DNA from: Alviniconcha marisindica
Taxonomy: Eukaryota; Mollusca; Gastropoda; Provannidae
NCBI GenBank assembly: GCA_018857735.1
Contig: JABMCL010001376.1
Span: 662,501 to 726,500, forward strand
Direction: 5' to 3'
DNA length: 64,000 nt
Shown here: positions 48,923-56,271 of the stretch, piece by piece
Layout of the letters: each line of letters opens with the position of its first letter
Numbering within the stretch: the first letter of the stretch is position 1
Notes under the pieces: model-generated
Told to the model about the DNA's origin: nothing
Database searches by the model: none
The model's input: the letters and a program-made list of their open reading frames with translations, nothing else
Translations under genes and position numbers: made by a program

Positions 48923-49596
48923 AAATTAACACTCTGTATGACCCTAGTAACAGTTTAAAAAAAAGAAGTGGCTCTAAAACAGTCACAACAACTCAGGACC
49001 AAAAGCCAAGCTTGATGCCAGAAATATTTCATTTGCTATAACTTATAAATATATAATACCCAAAACCTTTTGAATTCCAGATACATTCCTACTTGAAGCC
49101 ATTCGAGGAAAGTAGAGCTTTAAAAATTTACACTTTACCTGTGACTGTCGGACAAAGATCCCATGGTTGTCCGCACATGTGAAGTATGTCTTGCCCTGAA
49201 CAGTTCCATTATTTTTGCCTTTTGGTTCATCCAGAATCACACCAATCCATTTGCCTTAAAGAAGAAGAAGAAGAAAAGTTTCATAAGTCATGCTTATGTG
49301 GCTCTTAAATTGAAAAAAAGCACTAAACTCAAAGAAAAGAAATAATAATTCACAGTTTTTACACAGCTCACCAAGTCACTGGGCACTGACGTTAGTCAAC
49401 AATTAACGTTAAAACATAAGTCAGTTTTACTTTTACAGTTTTTAGTGATTAACAACTGCTCAAAATATATTATTTAAAGTCAACTGACCTGCTGAGAAGA
49501 CAGTCTGTCCAATGTAGGCAACTGTTCCAACAACACCCTTGCCCACAACTTCAACTCGAGTGCCAACCTTGAAAGGAGTTTGTGCAGCCATGTTGC
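12614..49596 (-). CDS. DCTN1: DCTN1, dynactin subunit p150Glued (complete coding region, 35 exons)
   Basis: The protein is the largest subunit of dynactin, the cofactor that binds dynein and microtubules for cargo transport. I joined 35 exons on - into one open frame of 3939 nt (1312 residues), close to the roughly 1280 of vertebrate p150. The ATG is at 49591-49589 and the stop TAG at 12616-12614. Domain order is CAP-Gly (about 8-73), Ser/Pro/Ala-rich linker (74-218), coiled coil 1 (about 220-523), intercoiled domain (about 524-913), coiled coil 2 (about 945-1083) and C-terminal region to 1312. All introns are GT-AG except the one after exon 34, which appears to use a GC donor. The largest intron (23623-31491) is 7.9 kb. 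Exon coordinates are given in the domain entries. The start matches the family: Met, then a short tail, then the CAP-Gly motif KVGTRVEV. Confidence 0.96.
12872..13590. repeat. 53-bp minisatellite, about 13 copies, in the last DCTN1 intron
   Basis: The unit contains AAGAACAATCTGTAAAATGT and TGGAATTGGAAAGACCTGTC. Starts at 13048, 13101 and 13154 give a period of exactly 53. Copies are highly similar, so the array is young. It makes a long open frame on - because three units equal 53 codons. Confidence 0.95.
13709..14309. mobile_element. MITE/DNA transposon with about 35-bp terminal inverted repeats (601 bp)
   Basis: The left end TTAAGCCCATTCTTAACTGG mirrors a right end reading TAAAGCCCGTTCTTAATTGG on the complement. 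Similarity continues through GGGCGA to TTCGC. Subterminal TTCG-rich motifs (TTCGCCGAA) recur inside. There is no transposase frame. It lies in the last DCTN1 intron. Confidence 0.75.
14899..14960 (+). mobile_element. 62-bp truncated SINE-like insertion at the DCTN1 exon 34 donor
   Basis: The insert contains GCCCTGATATAACCGCAATG and GACTGGGCGTAAAAC, and ends in (TTA)n. It is flanked by the 13-bp direct repeat ATACTTGCCTTGG at 14886-14898 and 14961-14973. That repeat is the complement of the exon 34/intron junction CCAAG|GCAAGTAT. Related tails lie near 5205, 10435, 24300 (-) and 42683. Confidence 0.85.
16050..16145 (-). repeat. Fragment of the 170-bp element
   Basis: On - it contains GGGAGCTGTGTGAAAGTGAA and CATCCTGGGCTCC, matching the first half of the elements at 1, 28213 and 52610. 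It lies in DCTN1 intron 31. Confidence 0.65.
16549..18330. repeat. (CA)n tracts in DCTN1 introns
   Basis: Two separate runs lie in this span, at 16549-16581 and 18291-18330. The second follows the exon 29 donor by about 40 bp. Confidence 0.85.
17884..18200 (+). mobile_element. Degraded copy of the tRNA-derived SINE
   Basis: It begins GGGGATAGCT, has lost the B-box region, and then matches the body of the element at 39972: GTGTACACAGAACCTGC, GGCACCAGCCATG and GCTGGAGAGCAGAGAA, ending CTGTATAAA. It lies in DCTN1 intron 29. Confidence 0.7.
18560..18787. mobile_element. TTAA-bounded MITE, copy 2 (about 228 bp)
   Basis: It starts TAACACCTTCACTGCC and ends CTGGGGCAGTGAAGGGGTTAA, the same termini as the element at 11824 but with the better-preserved end at the right. 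It lies in DCTN1 intron 28. Confidence 0.6.
19482..23622 (-). CDS. DCTN1: DCTN1 exons 24-28: end of intercoiled domain and coiled coil 2
   Basis: The exons are 23523-23622, 22265-22358, 21144-21272, 20356-20498 and 19482-19624, encoding about residues 881-1083. Diagnostic blocks are [65 protein letters not shown] and [20 protein letters not shown], the Arp1-filament-proximal CC2. Exon 27 ends with its donor at 20355, directly beside a G-rich tandem repeat (20041-20340). Confidence 0.95.
19726..20040 (+). mobile_element. LINE 3' end with (ATT)n tail
   Basis: A frame reading [14 protein letters not shown] resembles the C-terminus of CR1/L2-type ORF2 proteins. It is followed by a (GT)n tract (19827-19870), a 3' UTR-like stretch and (ATT)n at 20023-20040. 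It lies antisense to DCTN1 in intron 27. Confidence 0.6.
20041..20340. repeat. G-rich tandem repeat beside the DCTN1 exon 27 donor
   Basis: About five imperfect units carry TGACAACTTAAATGCACTGT followed by GGGGGATTGGTGG. Several units contain long G runs (20076-20088, 20191-20212). The last unit ends a few bases from the donor at 20355. Confidence 0.8.
20558..20715. repeat. About 44-bp tandem repeat, about 3.5 copies
   Basis: The unit is TCAAGCATGACTGTCAGAA followed by an AAATTCTAAATCGCA-like half. It lies in DCTN1 intron 26. Confidence 0.85.
22510..22665. repeat. Imperfect tandem duplication, about 80 bp, 2 copies
   Basis: CATGACTACACAAGACTAC and its downstream AGAAGTATT block are repeated with minor changes. 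DCTN1 intron 24. Confidence 0.6.
23013..23087 (+). tRNA. tRNA-like sequence, probably a tRNA-Ser(GCT)-derived pseudogene or SINE head
   Basis: It is 75 nt with a 6-bp acceptor stem (AGAGCC/GGCTCT), an A-box-like TTTGGCCAAGCAGTAAGG, a GCT triplet at the anticodon position and a B-box-like AGTTCGAATCT. The T stem is weak and the variable arm is short for a serine tRNA, so a functional gene is doubtful. It lies in DCTN1 intron 24. Confidence 0.35.
23268..23312 (+). repeat. Short fragment of the 170-bp element
   Basis: CCGTCCCTAATAAGCCTCAT followed by GGTTTCTGTGGACATTAAGC matches the middle of the family. Confidence 0.5.
23690..24110. repeat. Higher-order minisatellite, 121-bp period
   Basis: Short units of about 36-60 bp (ACAACTGCTATCAACAGTTA, CAATCAATT) are organised into a 121-bp higher-order unit starting near 23824, 23945 and 24066. 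It lies 70 bp upstream of the DCTN1 exon 24 acceptor. Confidence 0.8.
24205..24419. repeat. Long (GA)n array interrupted by a retroelement tail
   Basis: GA runs occupy 24205-24290 and 24354-24419. The 63-bp insert between them is a - strand copy of the family at 14899 (TGCCCAGTCAACCTGGACGG, then TATATCAGGGCGA), with a GGTA-rich tail. Confidence 0.85.
28213..28386 (+). mobile_element. 170-bp SINE-like element, + copy
   Basis: It starts CATAGTCGAGGAGCTGTGTG, contains GGTGGCCGTCCTGGGCTGTC and CCGTGGACATAAAGCTATAT, and ends GAGGACATTAAGCATCACTT with an ATCATC tail. It shares the full length of the element at 52610. Confidence 0.8.
29815..29898. repeat. (GA)n microsatellite, 84 bp
   Basis: A nearly pure GA run with a few GC interruptions at the left end. 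Confidence 0.95.
31492..39321 (-). CDS. DCTN1: DCTN1 exons 13-23: intercoiled domain
   Basis: The exons are 39232-39321, 38319-38435, 36822-36921, 36227-36312, 35526-35653, 34720-34834, 34298-34351, 33388-33519, 32803-32886, 32111-32173 and 31492-31594. They encode about residues 524-880. Conserved dynactin-domain blocks are visible: [52 protein letters not shown] and [11 protein letters not shown]. In p150 this region folds between the two coiled coils and helps dock the projecting arm onto the dynactin shoulder. Most exons are 54-132 nt and fully supported by phase. Confidence 0.95.
31664..32029 (+). mobile_element. Non-LTR retrotransposon 3' fragment
   Basis: One open frame reads [20 protein letters not shown], then [25 protein letters not shown] and [14 protein letters not shown], the standard C-terminal sequence of CR1/L2-like ORF2 proteins. 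It fills most of DCTN1 intron 22, antisense to DCTN1. No RT catalytic core is present. Confidence 0.85.
32980..33029. repeat. (CT)n(CA)n microsatellite
   Basis: A CT run (about 32980-32996) passes directly into a CA run to 33029. Confidence 0.9.
35431..35454. repeat. Poly(G) tract, about 23 nt
   Basis: A G run lies beside (GGT)n in DCTN1 intron 17, near exon 17. Similar C/G homopolymers occur near 25152, 33657, 58697 and 60053. Confidence 0.9.
36910..37890. repeat. 137-bp minisatellite containing the DCTN1 exon 15 acceptor
   Basis: Seven units start near 36910, 37046, 37222, 37356, 37500, 37638 and 37775. Each unit begins CATGTCAATGGTCTGCAGAC or a variant and contains CTTCTGGAGACTAAAGG. The first unit overlaps the real 3' splice site of exon 15 at 36921/36922 and the first 12 exon bases. 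Confidence 0.9.
39972..40449 (+). mobile_element. tRNA-derived SINE (about 478 bp)
   Basis: The head is tRNA-like: A box TAGCTCAGTGG at 39978-39988, B box GGTTCCAGTCC at 40022-40032. An anticodon-like loop with GTG lies between them. A long unrelated body and an (AAT)n tail follow. A degraded copy lies at 17884-18200. It sits in DCTN1 intron 12. Confidence 0.85.
40463..46017 (-). CDS. DCTN1: DCTN1 exons 5-12: coiled coil 1 (CC1)
   Basis: The exons are 45826-46017, 45078-45149, 44334-44441, 43696-43792, 42862-42940, 42324-42483, 41534-41638 and 40463-40564. They encode about residues 219-523. The sequence is almost entirely Glu/Lys/Leu/Gln heptads, for example [23 protein letters not shown] and [20 protein letters not shown], which match the dynein-intermediate-chain-binding CC1 of p150. 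All junctions preserve phase; the exon 8/9 and exon 9/10 junctions split codons. Confidence 0.95.
40728..41217. mobile_element. MITE-like element, copy 2 (490 bp), inverted relative to copy 1
   Basis: It begins TATTGGGTGGTTCA and ends CCTAATA. Internal blocks match the reverse complement of 3998-4513, including ACAAGCAATAACTTG-type sequence and TGCCAACTTTAAAG. It lies in DCTN1 intron 11, between exons 12 and 11. Confidence 0.7.
42683..42744 (+). mobile_element. 62-bp SINE-like tail with 12-bp target-site duplication
   Basis: The insert has CCCTGATATAACTGTGCTGG and GACTGGGCGTAAAACACC. It is flanked by GCCTGGCATACA at 42671-42682 and 42745-42756. It lies in DCTN1 intron 9 and belongs to the same family as the insert at 14899. 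Confidence 0.85.
45539..45618. repeat. (CA)n microsatellite, about 80 bp
   Basis: A CA run with a single TA interruption, in DCTN1 intron 5. Confidence 0.95.
46095..46143. repeat. (CA)n microsatellite
   Basis: A CA run just upstream, on the gene strand, of the DCTN1 exon 5 acceptor at 46018. Confidence 0.9.
46852..47853 (-). CDS. DCTN1: DCTN1 exons 3-4: Ser/Pro/Ala/Lys linker
   Basis: Exon 3 is 47718-47853 and exon 4 is 46852-47150, the longest exon at 299 nt. They encode residues 74-218, a low-complexity linker rich in Ser, Ala, Pro and Lys, for example [16 protein letters not shown]. In vertebrates the equivalent segment holds an alternatively spliced Lys/Arg-rich region that tunes microtubule binding, so alternative use of these exons is plausible but not shown. 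Sequence conservation is low here. Support comes from phase (1/1), splice sites, and open frames that join the CAP-Gly exons to coiled coil 1. Confidence 0.85.
48844..48922. repeat. (GA)n microsatellite, 79 bp
   Basis: A GA run in DCTN1 intron 2. Confidence 0.95.
49139..49596 (-). CDS. DCTN1: DCTN1 exons 1-2: CAP-Gly domain
   Basis: Exon 1 is 49489-49596, with coding from 49591 and five untranslated bases after the acceptor. Exon 2 is 49139-49254. They encode residues 1-73. The microtubule/EB-binding CAP-Gly signature is clear: [28 protein letters not shown] and [16 protein letters not shown]. The GKNNG loop corresponds to GKNDG in vertebrates. Exon 1 splits a Gly codon (phase 1), which exon 2 completes. 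The N-terminal tail before the domain is only about seven residues, shorter than in the long vertebrate isoform. Confidence 0.97.
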
Positions 49597-51760
49597 CTTT
49601 AGAAGAGAAGAAACACTAAAGTCAAGCAAGATTTATAGAACAGAACTCTCTGCAACTGCAAGACTGACAGCTGAAATATTCAACAGCTAGTTATGCACCT
49701 ACAGTTGTAAATTTATACAATAAATTAATAAAAATTAAATACACTGACATGTTTGAATGGATTTGAATGCGCACAGCAACCTTTTCTGATCTTATTACAA
49801 AATGACTGGTAGGTGCTGGAAAAACCCATACACAAAACATCTAGTTTCTACTTCCTAATCAAAGCACCTGCTGATGTTAAACAACATAATAATTAATACA
49901 GCTTGTAGTTCAAGCAAAAACATTCATAACTTAGCCAAAGTTAGTTCTCTGTCAACACCTGGGCTGATTTGTTGCAGATGTGAACAGTCTGCTTCTGCAT
50001 GTATCCTTCTGTGTATCCTTGTGACCAGTTATTCTGCTACAGATCCTGAAATGTTTTGTTTTTGTTTTGTTTTTTGAACATGTTCTAACTCAGCTGCAGT
50101 AACTGTATCAATGCCAACGGCTCTTAGGCCTTATTGGACATTACAATTTAAGAGTTGCATTGTTTGCAGAGTCTGTAAATATTCACTGACAACTGTAAAG
50201 TGCACATTTGCAGAGCTGCAAATATATATATATATGACTTAGTGCCAAAAGGTGCGCAAGAAAAGAGGACAGAGGTACTAGAAAATAAAGTTGACAGGAT
50301 GTGAGTGAGTAATGCATTTTTTGAATGAACACATGTGAAGTCATCCACCAGTGAAGGGAGAAGGCAGTGCTGCTCTTCGTTCCTGAGAAATTTGACTTTC
50401 AGTGTGATTTGTGATAAGATGTTGAACATTACACATTACAACAAGCCCACATCACTGTGCTGCTAATCATGCAGTTAACTGTGAAAACCCAACTGATCTT
50501 ACAAGATGTGATCCACATGAGTATTACCAAGTAAACTGTTGTTGTTCTGTGTCACACAGAACAGCATGCTACGCATAGTTTGTTGCAAAACATAACGTTC
50601 AACATACAGCCAATCTTGAACATTTTTAAATGAATAAAAAGCAACACATTTTGAAACATAAACAGTTATTCTTTAATAGAACAATATGTGACAAGGAAGA
50701 TTTGATGATTTTTTTCTCAAATTTAAGCTTTCTTGACATAAATAGCAAATGATGTAAGAAATATGTCGTACATTACTATTTCAACAAGATGTACAATGCT
50801 GTTTGTTTCTTGATGAAAATGATAAATCAGTAACTTTTTATTACTGTAGAGTATAAAGACACATAACTATTTCCATGTGAACAGTTTTTGCTGCATTAAT
50901 TTTGTTGTAGTGGATAGCATAATGTTAAATAGACGACATGGTAGTTGGTACTTTGTTTTTCATAACAAAATAAATAATACTTATTATTTAACAAACAAGT
51001 AAGTGTTTTGTAAGAGAAAATGGAGCAAGTAAGAGTGAGTGCAACTTTTGCTGCTTTTGGGTGTCACAGGAAAACACACACGCAACCTGTCATCCATGCG
51101 TTTCTTGGTCATGTTGACTCGGGTGCCTAGGACAAAAATAGTTGAACAATTAACTTCAAAGTGAAAGAATTAATAATAATAAATAAATAAAAACGTAATA
51201 AATATTACTAAAAAAAAATCACAGCCAAAGAATAATGCTATTAAGATCGGCACCTTACATTTTTAGAACTCTGGAAGGCACACAGGCATGGTCACTATAA
51301 TTATGTCGAACGTTATTATTTCCACAGCTCGTGTTGTAATCGTAATGTTCAACATCTAACTTGACGACTTTAACCTGCGTAAATTCAAATTGTCTACCAT
51401 ATATGATGATTTGTTTGAAGACGTAGTTTGTAAACAAAACGAACTGTGTTAAGCGCAAGCAAAGAATGTAAAGAGTATGATCAGAATATACTTTTTATAA
51501 CTAATCTGCTGTCGCACATTGCGATTTCAACACACACTCATGTTGTAAGAAACTCGGTGAAAAGAAATTTTCGAAAGCATCTGAACAAACTTTAGATCGA
51601 CAGCAACAAAGTCACTCTGTATGCTAACATTCCGATACTTTTAAAAGATTCGGCATATACCAATATAAATATCATCGTATAACTGGAAGATTTGAATAAA
51701 TCTCTGATGAACGTTTAAATAAATTTGAACATTACGGTCTTCAAAAATATTACCACACAC
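49597..51760. other. DCTN1 5' intron region
   Basis: AT-rich sequence between the leader exon and coding exon 1. Apart from the candidate leader exon at 51087-51126 and a short repeat at 50215-50250 (GACTTAGTGCCAAAAGG, inverted copy near 52480-52518), I see nothing. Confidence 0.5.
51087..51126 (-). other. Candidate DCTN1 leader exon
   Basis: On - the acceptor TGTCCTAG is followed by 40 nt and the donor CAG|GTTGCG. The segment contains ATG ACC AAG AAA CGC. Spliced to the exon at 49596 this ATG is out of frame with the CAP-Gly frame, so the exon would be leader, an upstream ORF, or part of an isoform I cannot reconstruct. Evidence is limited to splice-site pattern and position between the promoter and exon 1. 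Confidence 0.3.
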
Positions 51761-51843
51761 CTTTCGCATATCAGAACGTCTCTTCCATGCGGCCATGTGC
51801 TAAAAGCAAATGACCCGGATGTATAACATGGCTGACCGGAAGT
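51761..51843 (-). promoter_or_regulatory. Putative DCTN1 promoter and first leader exon
   Basis: ACCGGAAGT (51835-51843, + orientation; ACTTCCGGT on the gene strand) is an ETS-type motif, and ACATGGCTG nearby resembles a YY1 site. Downstream on -, a leader ends at 51761 with donor AAAG|GTGTGTGG. The leader contains an ATG (51796-51794) opening 12 codons (MAAWKRRSDMRK), which are not in frame with p150 when joined to either downstream acceptor, so it would act as an upstream ORF. Confidence 0.45.
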
Positions 51844-52609
51844 AGTGCAAAAGCGCAAAAACTTATTTTTTTCCCTTTTGCTTGTTTAATTTAATACGTT
51901 GTTGAACGTTATTTATTGCAACAATTTTATGAAGAATGGCAAAATATATTTTAAAAACTACCCAGACATTTGGCAGTAAAATAAAACATTGGCGCCTGAT
52001 GCAGTGACATACCACAGTGACTGGAGTAAAGTTTCGACGAAAGAGAAAGTCCGTTCTTCACTAGACTGTCTGCGGATGCTGGTCATGAAACATTTCAACA
52101 CACATAACGTTCGACCGAGGGATATTTCGGAGCCTCTAACTCCAAAAACAAAACTTAGTGATAATCGATTTTATATGCACTGTGTAAAGCGATATCTCCT
52201 CTGTGCAAATCGGTGACTGAGGTAATGTTTTGATTCGTCACGTACGTGAATGAAAGCACTGAAAGCACTCACCGTGAGCGTGTCCGTTTTCAGGGGTCGA
52301 ATTTCATGGCGCTTTTCACTTTCAAAAAATAATATTTCTCCAGCTGCTCCAGATTTGGAGCTCATATTGTTTCCACTGAGATACTGACCAATTATGAATG
52401 CACACACAAAGCAACAACAAGACAAAATGTTTGAAACGGATTTTATTGACAGTCAAAAATCGGACCCCCCATTTGCACACCTTTTGGCACTAAGTCATAT
52501 ATATGTTTGCAGTCGTCAACTTTCCTTTTGCAGTTGCAAAAATAGGACTATGAGGCAGTTTTGCACTAGCAAAATCAACTTTGCTGATATGACAAAACTG
52601 CCTCTCCTT

Positions 52610-52784
52610 AGGTAGGTAGTGTTGCTTAATGTCCTCAGATGTCAGTTGACATATTAGGGACAAGCTGATACCAATGCCAAAGCATGGTTCAATATAGCTT
52701 TACGTCCACGGAAACCAAAAGGCGTGTTAGGACGGAAAGCCCAGGATGGCCACCTCGACTCTCACACAGCTCCTGAACTATGAC
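52610..52784 (-). mobile_element. 175-bp SINE-like element with 11-bp target-site duplication
   Basis: The element is flanked by TGCCTCTCCTT at 52599-52609 and 52785-52795. On - it begins GTCATAGTTCAGGAGCTGTG, carries GTCCTAACACGCC and CCGTGGACGTAAAGC, and ends with an (ACCT)n-type tail. I see no A/B boxes, so its origin is unclear. It is the reference copy for the family at 1, 337, 16050, 23268 and 28213. Confidence 0.85.
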
Positions 52785-53058
52785 TGCCTCTCCTTTTGCA
52801 GAAGAGCAGGCTTGAACTGGCTGAAGCTTTGCATTTGACAGGTGACATCACATTGCTGCAAAAATTGTAGACAATATGCAATTGCAAAAGCAAGAGGCAG
52901 TTTTGTCACCATAAAGTTTATTTTGTAGTACTGCAAACCCATTTTTGCAGTTAGTAAAAGTAAAGTTGTCATGTGCAGCAAAGTGCACATTTCATTGATT
53001 GCAAGAGACTAACAGTAACACATCAGCCTACTTAAAACTAAAAGTCTTGCTAATACAC

Positions 53059-53384
53059 GAAAGGGAGTAAAAATAACCATTATTTTTTAACATAGCATGT
53101 TAAAAGGACTGTGGTTGAAATCAACCGAAATGATGGACCTTATTGCTGGGCTCAACAGAGGTTATCGCAAGCAACCCATGACTCATACAGTAATACTAAT
53201 AGTAATACCGCGTTATCCATTAAAAAAAAAATCAATAAAAAATCAGTTAGTCACAAGGGTTGCTTGCAATAACCTCCACTGACTCCAGAAATAAGGTCCA
53301 CCTTTTCGGTTGGTTTCATTACCATAGTCTTTATGACACGATATGTTTAGGTTAAAAATAATGGTTATTTTTTACTCCCCTTCA
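53059..53384. mobile_element. Foldback element, about 120-bp inverted arms
   Basis: The left arm starts GGGAGTAAAAATAACCATTA and reaches GGTTATCGCAAGCAACCC at about 53177. The right arm (about 53257-53384) is its diverged complement. An AT-rich loop of about 80 bp separates them. It lies 420 bp upstream of the VPS51 ATG. Confidence 0.8.
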
Positions 53385-53597
53385 CTGAATCAGTTCAAGT
53401 CACTGTACCAGCAGGTCATATAATAATGCAAGTACAACGTGAAAAATACACAACGCACTTAAATAAGAATCGGTGGCTTGTAACACACAACTTACTGAAT
53501 TAATAGAATCAACAAACGGTGCGAATTGCACCGGCTCTTGATTAAAAACAACCAAACTGATACCGTTCTTCCATTAGGTTGTCTGCATAGATTTTCT

Positions 53598-53606
53598 ACC
53601 GGAAGT
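53598..53606 (+). promoter_or_regulatory. ETS-type motif upstream of VPS51
   Basis: ACCGGAAGT lies about 200 bp before the VPS51 ATG. The identical nonamer occurs in the DCTN1 promoter on the other side of the divergent spacer. There is no TATA box or visible start element. Confidence 0.35.
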
Positions 53607-53804
53607 GATTATAATCTCCTGAAATACTTACAAACAAATTCTTGAGCAAATTTATCTTTATTCATTAAATGACACGAAGAAGCTTAGCTATAATTTATTA
53701 CTTATATCAAATAAATCTGACTAATTTTCATTGTCGGCATACTTACAAATGTTCTGTCGAAAATTTTGTTTTCAGGGTATTTGGTGACAACTTCCTGGAA
53801 CAAC

Positions 53805-56221
53805 ATGGCTGAAAAATCATTAGGTGGGCCTGCTTACGGACACTATATTTTTGATCGTTTGTGTATTCATAGACATTGCTGTAAAAAAATGATTTTCGTA
53901 GTCTTCTGATTAACACAAACGTGAAGGCAATATGGAAATAACGGAGTTATGCCAATAAATATCGAATAACATGGAAACAAATATCTTGATACACATTACA
54001 TTTTAAATAGCAGACGATGTTTCAGAAATACCTCCTGTACACTGTTAGTGTTACACTTGACTTACAGTGTTGTAGTGACTCAGTGCAGGAAATATGAATT
54101 GTTTGAAAGCGTGAACGTCGGTCTGCTTAATTTTGTTTGTCAGATCTTATAAGCAGTTACGATTTTTTGTTTGTTTTTGTTTTGTCCAGGGGCGATTTGA
54201 AACTGAAATAGTGAGAGAGTATTTGGTGCCTATTTTATTTTCAACAATTCAGACTGAGACAGTGAGGGTGATTTCATTCCAGTAACATGCAACTTCTTCA
54301 TGAAATTACAGTTTTTATCACCAATGTATCATGTTTGTCCATCATTATGTAGTGCACTCGCCAAGAGCAACAAACAATACCACAAGTGATGCAAATTCTG
54401 TCTTCTTCCTTTTTGGGGGCCCTCCTTCCCCTCCCTCCCACTCTGTTACATTCCTTCTGTGCACCCATGTGTGTATGTGTGTGTGTGGTGAGCGAGCAAT
54501 ATAATTATATAGTATTTAGGTTTTATGCATACATTTTTGTTGATGTTGTAAAATGTGGTGTGCTCACCCTTGACCTTGTTGGTGAGATATGGCACTATAG
54601 AAATGACACACTGCAAACCATGAGGAAGGTAGGATTGTTTTCAGACCCAGATGATCCTGGGGGGCGAAGAAAACGAGCATTCCTGAAGTCTTACTATGGA
54701 CTGGAAGGTGAAACCAATGGTGAGATACCTGCACCTGGTGACAGAGAAGTCCCAAGCAAACCTTCAGCCAGTACAGACCCCTGTGACATTAACTCTCAAC
54801 ACTTTCAACCTGATGTCTATCTCACCAAACTGATTCAGGTTAGTGGTACTGGTAGCAGACTAGTACTGGTAAGTACTATTATTGCGTGGTTAAATGAATT
54901 CTTATAAACAGTGCATCAATCCTTTTAAGCTTGATTTTTCAAACGCTTTCACTTTTAGCATTGTTCTGTCTGAATGGTGTGACTGTGACTATTCAGTAGT
55001 AAACATGATCATGAATCTGCATAAAAAGAAGAGACTGTATTGCTACTACAGTATTACTGGTGGGATAATTTTTCATTTCCATGGTCAACTTTCTGTGATG
55101 TCATATAGGGCCTGGCTATCTACTTTAGATTAAAGTCAATCTAATGGAGATGTATGATTGCTTCTAATTAATTTTCAACTTCAAGCTGGGTCTTGTGAGT
55201 GTATTATGCTGTATGCTTATCAAATATAAATTTATAGCATCTTGCTTTCCAGTGAAGCTTCACTCTTTGTGGTATTTGGTGTGGTATGCAGTGATCCTGT
55301 GGTTTGTTGTTTTCATCATATCATTGAGACTTAGACTAGTGAGAGGCTTGATCTCTTGCAGTCTTGGCCTCTGAGCTATATTCCTCTTGCGTGCTGACCG
55401 TTCTTGACAACATCTTCTGCAGTTTCTGGTAACAGTGCTGGATTCACTTTGGGTACTTTTCTCATGAGTCTTTAGGTGAAACCTTAGTTCATTGTAGGCT
55501 TAGCTAGCTTTCTGTCTGGCTTAGCTGGCTTTCTTAAAACTGAATTTGAATGTAGGCCAGTTTTGTTTTCATATTATGAGTGCTGACTACTTTCATGATA
55601 TTATGTGTGAAACTTTTCAAAGTCCAAGTCCTACTAACTGCATAAAAAAGTGATAATAATTAATATATATATATGTGAACTGATAAGTAGATCCTTGAAA
55701 TGATGATGACCATTCAAAATCAGATGTCACTTGCACTTGCAGGAGAAGTCTTTGGTGGAGCTAATGGAGCATGAACAAACAATGGTGAAGGATATCCGCA
55801 GCCTGGACAGTGACATGCAAACATTAGTCTATGAAAATTACAACAAGTTCATCAGTGCTACGGATACCATCAGAAAGGTTGGTAAACAATTTTTACATTT
55901 CTGTAGTATGTCCTGTGGTATGGGCTGTTTATTGTTTCACACTGTTGTAGGAGAGCTGCACTCACCTGAAAACAAAACAAAAAACAAACAGCAAAAGATT
56001 TCATACAAATGGGGCAGGGGAGTGATTATGCATTTAAAATTTGGTGATAATAATTTTAAAGTCTTTTTTCTTCTCTTTTGCTGTTGTTGATATTTAACAG
56101 TTTTATTTTTCCTTAGCAACTATGTGAGACTGTGTGTGTATGGTGTGCATGCGTGTGTGCGTATGTGTGTGTGTACATACATATAAAATCTGTATGTGTT
56201 TGTGTATGTGTGTGTAAATAT

Positions 56222-56271
<50 letters not shown>

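Larger units (their letters stand above)
51844..53590. other. Divergent DCTN1/VPS51 intergenic region
   Basis: About 1.75 kb without a supported gene. It holds the 175-bp element (52610-52784), a short GAGGCAGTTTTG inverted repeat (52552-52563 and 52593-52604) and the foldback element at 53059-53384. An open frame of 75 codons at 51989-52216 has no recognised family. Confidence 0.5.

Noticed and set aside
51989..52216. 75-codon open frame in the divergent spacer
   Set aside because: No recognised family, no convincing splice partner, and a length expected by chance.
54386..54644. Upstream extension of the VPS51 exon 2 frame
   Set aside because: A strong acceptor (TTGTTTTCAG at 54635-54644) and correct phase with the 19-nt ATG exon at 53805 explain the start; the upstream residues are not VPS51-like.
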